Assembly: GCF_016464425.1 (NCBI RefSeq)
Contig: NZ_JADDKQ010000002.1
Location: 1 to 64,000 of the forward strand
Reading direction: 5' to 3'
Source: Actinotalea solisilvae
GTDB lineage: Bacteria; Actinomycetota; Actinomycetes; Actinomycetales; Cellulomonadaceae
DNA length: 64,000 nt
Below, piece by piece: positions 27,359 through 38,294 of this stretch. Below the pieces are notes generated by a model, which saw only the letters and a program-made list of their open reading frames with translations, searched no databases and was not told where the DNA came from. Each line of letters begins with the position of its first letter. Position 1 is the stretch's first letter. The position numbers and the translations under genes are program-made.

Positions 27359-28345
27359 GTGCTAGCCATCGTGTGCCCCGGGCAGGGCTCCCAGACCCCG
27401 GGCTTCCTCAGCCCCTGGCTCGAGCTCCCCGGGACGGCGGAGCGGCTCGACGCCCTCGCCGACGCGGCGGGCACCGACCTCCGCACCCACGGCACGACGT
27501 CGGACGCCGAGACCATCCGGGACACGTCCGTCGCGCAGCCGCTCATCGTGGCCGCCTCCCTGCTCGCGTACCGCGCGCTCGAGGACGCGCTCCCCGCGCT
27601 CCGTCCCGACGTCACGGCGGGGCACTCCGTGGGCGAGCTCGCCGCCGCCGCGGTCGCGGGCGTGCTGGACGACGCCGGCGCCGCGGGCCTCGTCGCCGTC
27701 CGGGCCCGCGCCATGGCCGACGCGGCCGCGCTCGAGCCCACGGGGATGAGCGCGGTGGTCGGCGGCGACGCCGACGAGGTGCTCGCCGCGATCGAGCGTG
27801 CGGGCCTGCACCCGGCGAACGTCAACGGCGGCGGGCAGGTCGTCGCCGCGGGCTCGCTCGAGGGCCTCGCGCGCCTCGCGGCGGAGCCGCCCGCCCGGGC
27901 GCGCGTCATCCCGCTCCAGGTCGCCGGGGCCTTCCACACGCCCTACATGCAGCCTGCGGTCGACGTCTTCGGCCCGGTCGCGGCCGGCTGGTCCGCCCAG
28001 GACCCGACCCTCCCGTTCCTGTCCGACGCGGACGGCGCGCCCTACGCCGGCGGGGCGCACGGGCACGGCTCCGCCGCGGACGTCCTCGCGCGCCTCGCGC
28101 AGCAGGTGGTCGCCCCCGTGCGCTGGGACCTGTGCCAGCAGACCCTCCTGGCCCTGGGCGTCACGGGCCTCGTCGAGCTGGCGCCGGCCGGTGTCCTCAC
28201 CGGGCTCGCGCGGCGTAGCCTGCCGGGGGTGGAGACGGTCGCCGTGAAGACGCCGGCCGACCTCGAGGCCGCGCGCGACCTCGTCCTCCGCCACGCCGCG
28301 GCATCGTCCGGCGCAGCACCGACCACCGAGGAGACCGAGGCGTGA
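27359..28345 (+). CDS. fabD: Malonyl-CoA:ACP acyltransferase
   Basis: A 328-residue transacylase that loads malonyl groups onto acyl carrier protein for type II fatty acid synthesis. It has the oxyanion motif CPGQGSQTPGF, the nucleophile S90 in TAGHSVGELAAA, and the catalytic His in GAFHTPYM near 191. Length is normal. The GTG start is the first of the operon; its stop overlaps the fabH start (GTGA). Confidence 0.95.
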   Translation: MLAIVCPGQGSQTPGFLSPWLELPGTAERLDALADAAGTDLRTHGTTSDAETIRDTSVAQPLIVAASLLAYRALEDALPALRPDVTAGHSVGELAAAAVAGVLDDAGAAGLVAVRARAMADAAALEPTGMSAVVGGDADEVLAAIERAGLHPANVNGGGQVVAAGSLEGLARLAAEPPARARVIPLQVAGAFHTPYMQPAVDVFGPVAAGWSAQDPTLPFLSDADGAPYAGGAHGHGSAADVLARLAQQVVAPVRWDLCQQTLLALGVTGLVELAPAGVLTGLARRSLPGVETVAVKTPADLEAARDLVLRHAAASSGAAPTTEETEA

Positions 28346-29346
28346 GCCGACCCACCCTGACCCAGGCCGTCGGGCCCGCGCACTCCCGGATCCTCGGCCT
28401 CGGCGCGGTCCGCGGCGAGAACGTCGTCACCAACGACGACGTCGCCGGCCCCATCGACTCCTCGGACGAGTGGATCCGCCAGCGCACGGGCATCGTGACC
28501 CGCCGTCGTGCGCGGCAGGACCAGGACGTCCTCGACCTGGCCGAGGGCGCGGCCCGGGCGGCCGTCGAGGACGCGGGGCTCACCGGCTCGGACATCGACG
28601 CCGTCCTGCTGTCGACCGTGACCTACTTCCACCAGACCCCCGCGGGCGCGGCGATCGTCGCCGACCGCATCGGCGCGACCCCCGCCGCCGCGTACGACAT
28701 CTCCGCGGCGTGCGCCGGCTACTGCTACGGCATCGCGCAGGCCGACGCGCTCGTCCGGTCGGGCAACGCACGCCACGTGCTCGTCATCGGCGCCGAGAAG
28801 ATGAGCGACTTCATCGACCCGGCCGACCGGTCCATCTCCTTCCTCCTGGGTGACGGCGCGGGCGCCGTCGTCGTCGGGCCGTCGGACACCCCGGGCATCG
28901 GCCCGACCGTGTGGGGCTCCGACGGCGGCCAGGCGCAGCTCATCCGCCAGACGCAGTCCTGGAAGGACGCGCACGAGCAGCAGGGCCCGTGGCCGACGCT
29001 GCGCCAGGAGGGTGCGAGCGTCTTCAAGTGGGCCGTGTGGCAGATGGCGCCGGTCGCCGAGAAGGCCATGGCCGCCGCAGGCGTGGGCCCGCAGGACATC
29101 GAGGCGTTCGTCCCGCACCAGGCGAACATGCGGATCATCGACCAGATGATCAAGCAGCTCAAGCTGCCCGAGCACGTGGTCGTCGGCCGCGACATCGCGG
29201 ACACCGGCAACACGTCGGCCGCCTCGATCCCGCTCGCGACCGAGCGCCTCCTGCGCGAGGGTCAGGTGGGCAGCGGCGCGCTCGCGCTGCAGATCGGCTT
29301 CGGCGCGGGCCTCGTCTACGCCGCCCAGGTGGTCGTGCTCCCCTGA
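28342..29346 (+). CDS. fabH: Beta-ketoacyl-ACP synthase III
   Basis: A 334-residue condensing enzyme that joins acyl-CoA starters to malonyl-ACP and so sets straight- or branched-chain fatty acid type. The catalytic triad is C124 (ISAACAGYCYG), H259 (FVPHQANMRI) and N290 (DTGNTSAAS). The GTG overlaps the fabD stop by four bases. A 97-base gap, long for this operon, separates it from acpP. Confidence 0.96.
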   Translation: MSRPTLTQAVGPAHSRILGLGAVRGENVVTNDDVAGPIDSSDEWIRQRTGIVTRRRARQDQDVLDLAEGAARAAVEDAGLTGSDIDAVLLSTVTYFHQTPAGAAIVADRIGATPAAAYDISAACAGYCYGIAQADALVRSGNARHVLVIGAEKMSDFIDPADRSISFLLGDGAGAVVVGPSDTPGIGPTVWGSDGGQAQLIRQTQSWKDAHEQQGPWPTLRQEGASVFKWAVWQMAPVAEKAMAAAGVGPQDIEAFVPHQANMRIIDQMIKQLKLPEHVVVGRDIADTGNTSAASIPLATERLLREGQVGSGALALQIGFGAGLVYAAQVVVLP

Positions 29347-29443
29347 GCGCCCGCCCGCACGACCGGAGCGCCGTCGGCGTCCCGGACCACAGTCGTCAGG
29401 CGCCCGACCGGGAGCCGACCGCCACCACACAAGGAGACACACG

Positions 29444-29692
29444 ATGGCGTACAGCGAGCAGGAGATCCTCACCGGCCTGGCCGAGATCGTCAGCGAGGAG
29501 ACCGGCCTGCCGACCGACTCCGTCTCGTCCGAGAAGTCCTTCACCGACGACCTGGACATCGACTCGCTGTCCATGATGACGATCGTGACCCTCGCGGAGG
29601 AGCGCTTCTCCGTGCGCATCCCCGACGACGAGGTCAAGAACCTCACCACGGTCGGCGACGCGGTCGCCTACATCAACGGCGCGCAGGGCTGA
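29444..29692 (+). CDS. acpP: Acyl carrier protein
   Basis: An 82-residue acidic carrier protein that holds growing fatty acyl chains on a phosphopantetheine arm. The attachment serine is S41 in DDLDIDSLSMMTIV. An AAGGAGACAC ribosome-binding site stands just before the ATG. It lies between fabH and fabF, as in Streptomyces. The separate strong site and long flanking gaps fit its need for high expression. Confidence 0.96.
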   Translation: MAYSEQEILTGLAEIVSEETGLPTDSVSSEKSFTDDLDIDSLSMMTIVTLAEERFSVRIPDDEVKNLTTVGDAVAYINGAQG

Positions 29693-29728
29693 CGCCCGCC
29701 CCACCCCGCACGCACCGACCGCCCGGCG

Positions 29729-29762
29729 CGGCCGGGCCGCTCCCCCGTGAGCAGCCCGGCCG
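29729..29762 (+). terminator. Intercistronic hairpin between acpP and fabF
   Basis: CGGCCGGGC (29729-29737) and GCCCGGCCG (29754-29762) pair perfectly around a 16-base loop, 36 bases after acpP. It may stabilise acpP mRNA or partly terminate transcription so that fabF is made in smaller amounts. Confidence 0.4.
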
Positions 29763-29814
29763 GCCGCGCGGCCCGTCAGCACCCCGCTCGTACCCCGCTC
29801 GTCCAGGAGGAACC

Positions 29815-31059
29815 GTGAGCACCACACCCGACGTCGTCATCACCGGTCTCGGCGCGACGACGCCCCTCGGTGGCGACGTGCCCAGCACCTGGCGGGCGGC
29901 CCTCGCGGGCGAGTCCGGCGCGCGCACGCTCGACAACGACTGGGCGGAGACCTACGGCATCGCCGTGTCCTTCGCCGCGCAGCTGAAGGTCCGTCCCGAG
30001 GAGGTCCTCGCGCGTCCGGAGATGAAGCGCATGGACCCGTCCGCGCAGTACGCGATCATCGCGTCGCGCGAGGCGTGGGCCCACGCCGGCTCACCCGAGA
30101 TCGCGCCGGAGCGCCTCGGCGTCGTCGTGTCCTCGGGCATCGGCGGCATCTGGACGACGCTCGACGCGTGGGACACCCTGCGCGAGAAGGGCGCGCGCCG
30201 CGTCCTGCCGATGACGGTCCCCATGCTCATGCCCAACTCCCCCGCCGCCTACGTCGAGCTCGAGCTGGGCGCCCGCGCGGGTGCGCACGCGCTCGTCTCG
30301 GCGTGCGCGTCCGGCGCGGAGGCCATCGGCTACGCCGCGGACATGATCCGCACGGGCCGGGCCGACGTCGTCGTCGCGGGCGGCACCGAGGCGGCGATCC
30401 ACCCCATGCCGCTCGCCGCCTTCGCGGCGTCGCGCACGCTCTCGACGCGCAACGACGACCCGGCCGCGGCGTCGCGGCCGTACGACACCCAGCGCGACGG
30501 CTTCGTCCTCGGCGAGGGCGCCGGCATCGTCGTGCTCGAGTCGGCCGAGCACGCCGCGGCGCGTGGCGCGACCGTCTACGCGCGCATCGCCGGCGTGGGC
30601 CTGAGCGCCGACGGCTACCACATCACCTCGCCCGACCCGGACGGGATCGGCCAGGTCACGGCGATGAACGCGGCCCTGGCGCAGGCGGGCGTCGCGGCGA
30701 GCGACGTCGTGCACGTCAACGCGCACGCGACGTCGACCGTCGTCGGCGACCTCATCGAGGCGCGCAGCGTCCGGACCGTGCTGGGTGACGCGGCCGACCG
30801 CGTCGCGCTGTCGGCGACCAAGTCGATGACGGGCCACCTGCTCGGCGGGGCGGGCGCGCTCGAGACGATCTTCACGGTGCTCGCGCTGCACGACCGCCAG
30901 GCGCCCCCGACGATCAACGTCGACCAGCCGGACCCGGACCTCGTCCTCGACCTCGTACGCGGCACGCCGCGCGCGCTGCCCGACGGCCAGATCGCCGCGA
31001 TCAACAACTCCTTCGGCTTCGGCGGCCACAACGTCGCCCTGGTGGTCACCTCCGCCTGA
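29815..31059 (+). CDS. fabF: Beta-ketoacyl-ACP synthase II
   Basis: A 414-residue elongating condensing enzyme of type II fatty acid synthesis. The triad is C164 (VSACASGAEA), H304 (VNAHATSTVVGD) and H341 (KSMTGHLLGGAGA), with the terminal NNSFGFGGHN loop. CAGGAGGAACC before the GTG is a very strong ribosome-binding site. It is the last gene of the operon. Confidence 0.96.
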   Translation: MSTTPDVVITGLGATTPLGGDVPSTWRAALAGESGARTLDNDWAETYGIAVSFAAQLKVRPEEVLARPEMKRMDPSAQYAIIASREAWAHAGSPEIAPERLGVVVSSGIGGIWTTLDAWDTLREKGARRVLPMTVPMLMPNSPAAYVELELGARAGAHALVSACASGAEAIGYAADMIRTGRADVVVAGGTEAAIHPMPLAAFAASRTLSTRNDDPAAASRPYDTQRDGFVLGEGAGIVVLESAEHAAARGATVYARIAGVGLSADGYHITSPDPDGIGQVTAMNAALAQAGVAASDVVHVNAHATSTVVGDLIEARSVRTVLGDAADRVALSATKSMTGHLLGGAGALETIFTVLALHDRQAPPTINVDQPDPDLVLDLVRGTPRALPDGQIAAINNSFGFGGHNVALVVTSA

Positions 31060-31348
31060 GCCGTCCGCCGGGCGGGTCGCGCCGGCTCGTGCCGTCCGGA
31101 TGCTCGCACCCGAACGTCTCTCGCAGGTCGACCCGTACACAACGCGCCCAGACGTCCGGATGCTCGTCTCCACAGGGCTCGAGCGGCTCGGAGCGGGCCG
31201 AGTCGCACATCCCAGCGGTGGAGCGTGGTGTGGTGCGCCGGCCTGGCGGGCCTGGCGGGAGGCGCGTCAGCGCCGGATGGACGGCCGGTGCACCGCACCG
31301 CGCTCCACCGCGACCCCGATCGCGCGGGCCTGAGACCGGCCCCGACGC
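31060..31348. other. Convergent intergenic region with direct and inverted repeats
   Basis: The 289 bases between fabF and the DUF3145 gene hold no gene I can support. They contain a 14-base direct repeat (CGTCCGGATGCTCG at 31093-31106 and 31153-31166) and the long inverted repeat at 31215-31311. Confidence 0.6.
31215..31311. terminator. 97-base inverted repeat, likely bidirectional terminator or MITE-like element
   Basis: Arms 31215-31243 and 31283-31311 are 29 bases each and pair along their full length, 26 Watson-Crick pairs and three G-U wobbles. The 39-base loop contains a further small hairpin GGCGC-GTCA-GCGCC (31261-31274). Its place between the 3' ends of two convergent genes fits a bidirectional terminator. 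The arms are much longer than termination needs, so a miniature inverted-repeat element is the alternative; I see no target-site duplication. Confidence 0.65.
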
Positions 31349-31849
31349 TCAGCCGACGCGGTGGAGCCAGCGGACCGGGGCGCCCGCGCCGGCGTAGCGG
31401 AAGGGCTCGAGCTCGTCGTCCCAGGCCTGGCCGAGGGCGAGGTCGAGCTCGCGGCGCATGCGGTCGGCGTCGCCGGCGTGCTCGAGAGCGGCGCGGATGC
31501 GGTCCTCGGGGACCATCGTGTTGCCGTGCACGTCCGTGGCGGCGTGGAAGATGCCCAGCTCGGGCGTGTGGCTCCAGCGGGCGCCGTCGGCGCCGTGGCT
31601 CGCCTCCTCGGTCACCTCGTACCGCAGGTGCGCCCACCCGCGCAGGGCGGACGTGAGGCGCGCGCCGGTGCCCTGGGCGCCTTGCCACGAGACCTCGGCC
31701 CGGAACATGCCGGGCGCGGCCGGCTGCTCGGTCCAGTCCATGACGAGTCGGCTGCCCAGCACACCGCCGGCAGCCCACTCGATGTGGGGGCACAGGGCAC
31801 GGGGTGCCGAGTGCACGAAAAGTACACCGCGGGTGATGGCACCAGCCAT
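31349..31849 (-). CDS. DUF3145 family protein
   Basis: A 166-residue protein of the actinobacterial DUF3145 family (GVLFVHSAPRALCPHIEWAAGGVLG, WAHLRYEVTEEASHGADG, LDLALGQAWDDELEPFRYAGAG). The gene commonly lies just past fabF, suggesting a link with fatty acid synthesis, but the function is unknown. AGGAGGTGTGAC before the ATG is a strong ribosome-binding site. Confidence 0.92.
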   Translation of the reverse strand: MAGAITRGVLFVHSAPRALCPHIEWAAGGVLGSRLVMDWTEQPAAPGMFRAEVSWQGAQGTGARLTSALRGWAHLRYEVTEEASHGADGARWSHTPELGIFHAATDVHGNTMVPEDRIRAALEHAGDADRMRRELDLALGQAWDDELEPFRYAGAGAPVRWLHRVG

Positions 31850-32009
31850 GTCACACCTCCTGACGGGTCGAGGGTCGTCTTCCCCAACGACCTCATCCCG
31901 TGCCGGGAGGCTGCATGGTCACGCGGCGTGCTGGGCCCAGCATGCCTGATCCTCGGGCCGCAGCGCCAGCAGGAGCACCGGCGGCGGCCCGGGCGCGGGC
32001 CGCCCCAGC

Positions 32010-32501
32010 TCAGGCGAGCTGCTCCCGCATGGCCCGCATGGCCTTCTTGCGCACGCTGCGCTCGAGCCGGTCGAGGTAGAGCATGCCGTCGAGGTGGTCG
32101 ACCTCGTGCTGGAGGCAGCGTGCCATGAGCTCGGTGCCCTCGACCACGACCTCCTTGCCGTCGAGGTCCTCCCCGACCACTCGCGCGTACCAGGCGCGGT
32201 GGGTGGGGTACCAGAGGCCGGGCACCGAGAGGCAGCCCTCGTCGCCGTCCTGGTACTCGTCCTCGGACAGCTCGACGATGCGCGGGTTGAGCACGTAGCC
32301 GAGGTCGTCGTCGATGTTCCAGGAGAAGGCTCGCAGGCTCACGCCGATCTGGTTGGCGGCGAGCCCCGCGCGGCCCTCGTGGTCCACGGTCTCGAGCAGG
32401 TCCTCGACGAGCGAGCGGACGCGGGAGTCGATCTCCGTGATCGGCTCGCAGGGGGTGCGCAGCACCGGGTCCGGCACCACACGGATCTCTCTCATCGCCA
32501 T
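32010..32501 (-). CDS. def: Peptide deformylase
   Basis: A 163-residue metalloenzyme that removes the formyl group from initiator methionine. The three signatures are GLAANQIG (46-53), EGCLSVPG with metal-ligand C90, and QHEVDHLDG with H132, E133 and H136. The C-terminal [16 protein letters not shown] is a basic helix typical of the actinobacterial form. ATG at 32501 is preceded by CAGGAT (minus strand, 32508-32513) six bases away, the same hexamer and spacing as at glnA2. Confidence 0.95.
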   Translation of the reverse strand: MAMREIRVVPDPVLRTPCEPITEIDSRVRSLVEDLLETVDHEGRAGLAANQIGVSLRAFSWNIDDDLGYVLNPRIVELSEDEYQDGDEGCLSVPGLWYPTHRAWYARVVGEDLDGKEVVVEGTELMARCLQHEVDHLDGMLYLDRLERSVRKKAMRAMREQLA

Positions 32502-32598
32502 GGCTCGATCCTGCCATGACCGCCGACGCGCGAGCGCTGACGACGCCGCCGCGCGCAGGGCGCGGTCGGCGCCGTCAGCGTCCGACGTCGGCCGGGGC

Positions 32599-32700
32599 TC
32601 AGCGCGGCGTAGCCACCCGGGCCGCGCGCTCCTGGCGGCGGTTCCGGTACCACTTGACGCCGGCGATGATCATCGGAAGGTACTTGAGGAGTCGTCCCAT
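32599..32700 (-). CDS. Very small basic protein with one hydrophobic stretch
   Basis: A 33-residue frame reading [20 protein letters not shown], then [14 protein letters not shown] short hydrophobic patch (LPMIIAGV) is followed by a strongly basic tail, as in tiny membrane-associated proteins of other actinobacteria. It is too short for confident family assignment. Support is the clean ATG-to-TGA frame with composition unlike its shadow frames and its place in an otherwise empty 330-base gap between def and the YtxH-like gene. Confidence 0.5.
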   Translation of the reverse strand: MGRLLKYLPMIIAGVKWYRNRRQERAARVATPR

Positions 32701-32872
32701 ACCGCCACTGTCCGTCCTCGGGCCGCACCGCGCCACCGGCGGCGGCCGTAGCCCCTGCGGGCCGCGCGTCCCGCGCCTAGGCTCGGAAGCAGCGAGGCGC
32801 CCCCGCGGCGCACCCGACGAAAGGACCGATCATGCGGATGAAGGCAGCTTTCCTCCTCGGCGGAGCCGTGGG

Positions 32873-34990
<2,118 letters not shown>

Positions 34991-35046
34991 GGTGCTCGTC
35001 TCCTCGGTCTGGGTGCGTGGGTGCGTCCGGCGCGCGACGGCGACGT

Positions 35047-36450
35047 TCAGTGCCGACCCGTGAACTGGGCGGTCTCCGTCGAGCCGGCCATGGCCGTCGT
35101 CGTGCTGCGGGGGTCGACCGTCGTCGCGACGCGGTCGAAGTACCCGGTGCCGACCTCGCGCTGGTGGCGGGTCGCGGTGTAGCCGTCGGCCTCGGACGCG
35201 ATCTCGGCGTCCTGGAGCTCGACGTACGCGCTCATGCCGCGCCGGGCGTAGCCGCGCGCGAGCGTGAACATCGAGTGGTTGAGCGCGTGGAAGCCGGCCA
35301 GGGTGATGAACTGGAACGCGTACCCGTACGACGCGAGCTCGCGCTGGAACCGCGCGATCGTCGGGTCGTCGAGGTGGCCGCGCCAGTGGAACGACGGCGA
35401 GCAGTTGTACGCGAGCAGCTTGCCGGGGAACCGCTCGTGGATCGCCTCGGCGAACTCGCGGGCGAGGCCGAGGTCGGGCTCGGACGTCTCGACCCAGAGC
35501 AGGTCGGCGTAGGGCGCGTACGCCGAGCAGCGGGCGACGACGGCGTCGAGCCCCGGCCGGACGCGGTGGTAGCCCTCGGACGTGCGCTCGCCCGTGAGGA
35601 ACGGCGCGTCGGCCGGGTCGACGTCGGACGTGAGCAGGTCCGCACCGAGCGCGTCCGTCCGCGCGACGACGAGGGTCGGCACGCCGGCGACGTCGGCCGC
35701 GAGCCGGGCCGCGCTGAGCGTGCGCACGTGCTGCGCCGTGGGCACGAGCACCTTGCCGCCCAGGTGGCCGCACTTCTTCTCGGCCGCGAGCTGGTCCTCC
35801 CAGTGCACGCCGGCCGCGCCGGCGGCGATCATCGCCGTCATGAGCTCGTAGGCGTTGAGCGCCCCGCCGAACCCGGCCTCGGCGTCCGCGACGACCGGGG
35901 CCATCCACTCGCGCGACGTCGTCCCCGTCTCGGCGTGCTCCACCTGCCCCGCGCGCAGGAGCGCGTTGTTGATCCGCCGCACGACGGCGGGCACCGAGTT
36001 GGCCGGGTACAGGCTCTGGTCGGGATACGTCTGGCCCGCGAGGTTCGCGTCGGCCGCGACCTGCCACCCCGACAGGTAGATCGCCTCGAGCCCGGCGCGC
36101 ACCTGCTGGACCGCCTGGTTGCCCGTGAGCGCGCCGAGCGCCGGCACCCACTCGCGGGTGTGCAGGAGGTCCCACAGCCGCGCGGCGCCGCGGCGGGCGA
36201 GCGTGTGCTCCTCGACGACCGGGCCGCGCAGCGCGACGACGTCCGCCGCGGTGAAGTCGCGGCGGATGCCGTGCCAGCGCGGGTCGGACGCCCAGCCCGC
36301 GGCGATCTCCTCGGCCGTCTCGTGCGGGTCCCCGGGCAGTCGGCGCGCGTCGGACGACGTGGCGGGCGTCGGGCCGGGCGTGCCGGTCGGGCGGGGCGCG
36401 CCGGTCGCGCCGGTCGCGCCGGCCGGACGGTGCGTGGTCGTGGTGCTCAC
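35047..36450 (-). CDS. aceA: Isocitrate lyase
   Basis: A 467-residue enzyme that splits isocitrate into glyoxylate and succinate, the first step of the glyoxylate shunt for growth on acetate or fatty acids. The catalytic signature KKCGHLGGK is at 225-233, with C227 the active-site thiol; [11 protein letters not shown] binds magnesium and [11 protein letters not shown] follows. The first 40 residues are a low-complexity Ala/Gly/Pro/Thr tail. GTG at 36450 is chosen for its GAGAGGAGCACC ribosome-binding site. It is divergent from a RamB-like regulator across a spacer with a strong palindrome. Confidence 0.95.
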   Translation of the reverse strand: MSTTTTHRPAGATGATGAPRPTGTPGPTPATSSDARRLPGDPHETAEEIAAGWASDPRWHGIRRDFTAADVVALRGPVVEEHTLARRGAARLWDLLHTREWVPALGALTGNQAVQQVRAGLEAIYLSGWQVAADANLAGQTYPDQSLYPANSVPAVVRRINNALLRAGQVEHAETGTTSREWMAPVVADAEAGFGGALNAYELMTAMIAAGAAGVHWEDQLAAEKKCGHLGGKVLVPTAQHVRTLSAARLAADVAGVPTLVVARTDALGADLLTSDVDPADAPFLTGERTSEGYHRVRPGLDAVVARCSAYAPYADLLWVETSEPDLGLAREFAEAIHERFPGKLLAYNCSPSFHWRGHLDDPTIARFQRELASYGYAFQFITLAGFHALNHSMFTLARGYARRGMSAYVELQDAEIASEADGYTATRHQREVGTGYFDRVATTVDPRSTTTAMAGSTETAQFTGRH

Positions 36451-36533
36451 GGTGGTGCTCCTCTCGCCGGCTCGCGGGTCGGGCCGTGCGTCCACCGTGG
36501 GCCCCGGGCCGGCCCGGACCGCCGTGCGTCGCG

Positions 36534-36557
36534 CGTGAAGAACCGGCGTTCTTCACG
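36534..36557. promoter_or_regulatory. Palindromic operator between aceA and the RamB-like gene
   Basis: Ten-base perfect arms CGTGAAGAAC (36534-36543) and GTTCTTCACG (36548-36557) flank CGGC, in the 153-base spacer between divergent aceA and the regulator. It is AT-richer than anything around it. A dimeric regulator binding here could control both genes; the adjacent RamB-like protein is the obvious candidate. Confidence 0.7.
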
Positions 36558-36603
36558 GCCACGGAACCTGGTGCCGCCACGCGGCCGCTGCGAGCGTGGA
36601 CGC

Positions 36604-38073
36604 ATGACGACGACGCACACGGGAGCACCCGCCCCGGCCGACACGGCCCCGGGCGCCGACGCGCTCACGATCGGCCGCCGGATCCGCCACGTCCGGACGG
36701 CGCGCGGCATGACGCTCGAGGACCTGGGCGCCGCCGTGGGGCGCGCCCCGTCGCAGATCTCCATGCTCGAGAACGGCCACCGCGAGGCGAAGGTCTCGCT
36801 GCTCCAGCAGGTCGCGGCCGCGCTCGCGGTGCCGGTCGCCGCGCTGATCGTCGACGAGCCGCCGTCGGCGCGCGCGGCGCTCGAGATCGCCCTGGTCCGC
36901 GCCCAGCGCGGGCCGCTGTTCTCGTCGCTCGACATCCCCGCGGTCGCCGTCGGGCGCTCCCTGCCCACCGACGCGCTCCAGGCGCTCCTCCGCCTGGGCG
37001 AGGAGCTGCAGCGCCTGCTCACCGAGCGCGCCGCGACCCCGGAGGAGGCGCGCCGCGCCAACGCCGAGCTGCGCTCGACGATGCGCGCGCAGGACAACTA
37101 CTTCCCCGAGCTCGAGGCGCACGCGCGCAGGCTGCTGGCCGCCGTCGGGCACCCGGGCGGGCCCCTGTCGCAGCGGGGCTCGGCCGAGATCGCCGCCCAC
37201 CTGGGCTTCACGCTCCACCACGTCGCCGACCTGCCGCACTCGACCCGCTCGGTCACCGACCTCGAGCACCGCCGCGTCTACCTGCCGCACCACGCGTCCA
37301 CGGACCCCCGGTCGCCGCTCCTGCAGGCGCTGGCGTCCTACGTGCTCGAGCACCGCGAGCCGCGCGACTACGGCGACTTCCTGCGCCAGCGGGTCGAGGC
37401 CAACTACCTGGCCGCCGCGCTCCTGCTGCCCGAGGACGGGGCGGTCGCGATGCTCAGCGAGGCGAAGGCGGCCCGGCGGCTGTCCGTCGAGGACCTGCGC
37501 GACGCGTTCGCCGTGACCTACGAGACCGCGGCGCACCGGTTCACCAACCTCGCGACGCGGCACCTCGACATCCCGGTGCACTTCATGAAGGTCCACGAGA
37601 GCGGGACGCTGCACAAGGCGTACGAGAACGACGGCGTCGCGTTCCCCAGCGACCCGCTCGGCGCGATCGAGGGTCAGCCGGTCTGCCGCCGCTGGACCGC
37701 GCGCACGGTGTTCGCGATCCCGGACCGGATCAGCCCGTACTCGCAGTACACGGACACGCCGTCGGGCACCTTCTGGTGCACGTCGCGGGTCCAGTCCGGG
37801 CCCGACGGCGAGTTCTCGGTCAGCGTGGGCGTGCCGTTCGCCCAGGTGCGCTGGTTCCAGGGGCGCGAGACCCGCGAGCGCGCGACGTCCCGCTGCCCCG
37901 ACCCCACGTGCTGCCGGCGGCCGCCGGACCACCTCGCCGAGCGCTGGGCCGGCCGGGCCTGGCCCGCGGCGCGGCCGCACGCGAGCACGCTCGCGGCGCT
38001 CCCGGCGGGCGTGTTCCCGGGCGTCGACCAGACGGAGGTGCTGACGTTCCTCGAGCGGCACGCGCCCGCCTGA
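36604..38073 (+). CDS. ramB: RamB-like acetate metabolism regulator (XRE HTH, ScfR family)
   Basis: A 489-residue regulator. Residues 22-80 are a Cro/CI-type helix-turn-helix (IGRRIRHVRTARGMTLEDLGAAVGRAPSQISMLENG). The long remainder matches the short-chain fatty acyl regulator family: a degenerate metallopeptidase-like region (LQALASYVLEHREPRDYGDFLRQRVEANYLAAALLLP) and a C-terminal part with the cysteine cluster CPDPTCC. RamB of Corynebacterium and Mycobacterium represses aceA and aceB and responds to acyl-CoA state. Divergence from aceA supports the same role here. Confidence 0.9.
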   Translation: MTTTHTGAPAPADTAPGADALTIGRRIRHVRTARGMTLEDLGAAVGRAPSQISMLENGHREAKVSLLQQVAAALAVPVAALIVDEPPSARAALEIALVRAQRGPLFSSLDIPAVAVGRSLPTDALQALLRLGEELQRLLTERAATPEEARRANAELRSTMRAQDNYFPELEAHARRLLAAVGHPGGPLSQRGSAEIAAHLGFTLHHVADLPHSTRSVTDLEHRRVYLPHHASTDPRSPLLQALASYVLEHREPRDYGDFLRQRVEANYLAAALLLPEDGAVAMLSEAKAARRLSVEDLRDAFAVTYETAAHRFTNLATRHLDIPVHFMKVHESGTLHKAYENDGVAFPSDPLGAIEGQPVCRRWTARTVFAIPDRISPYSQYTDTPSGTFWCTSRVQSGPDGEFSVSVGVPFAQVRWFQGRETRERATSRCPDPTCCRRPPDHLAERWAGRAWPAARPHASTLAALPAGVFPGVDQTEVLTFLERHAPA

Positions 38074-38095
38074 CGCGCACGGCAGACTGGGCGTC

Positions 38096-38287
38096 GTGCA
38101 GCCCGTCCTCATCGCCCTCGGGGGCGTCCTCACGCTCGCCGGCGCCGTCCTCCTCGTCCGGGCGTTCCGGCTCGGCCAGGTGGACGACAGCGCAGGCGAG
38201 CGACGCACCTTCCGCCTCGCCGTCGGCGCGCTGGCCGCCGGGTCGGCGCTCTTCCTCGTGACCGTCATGGTCACCGAGAGCCGCTGA
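38096..38287 (+). CDS. Small two-helix membrane protein
   Basis: A 63-residue protein with two membrane segments (VLIALGGVLTLAGAVLLV and FRLAVGALAAGSALFLVTV) joined by a charged loop. Function unknown. CAGACT (38083-38088) ends seven bases before the GTG, so it probably has its own leaderless promoter. The next gene starts seven bases after its stop. Confidence 0.65.
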   Translation: MQPVLIALGGVLTLAGAVLLVRAFRLGQVDDSAGERRTFRLAVGALAAGSALFLVTVMVTESR

Positions 38288-38294
38288 GGCACCC

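Noticed and set aside
31215-31311. Calling the long inverted repeat a MITE outright
   Set aside because: No target-site duplication and no second copy in the window, so a terminator remains equally likely.
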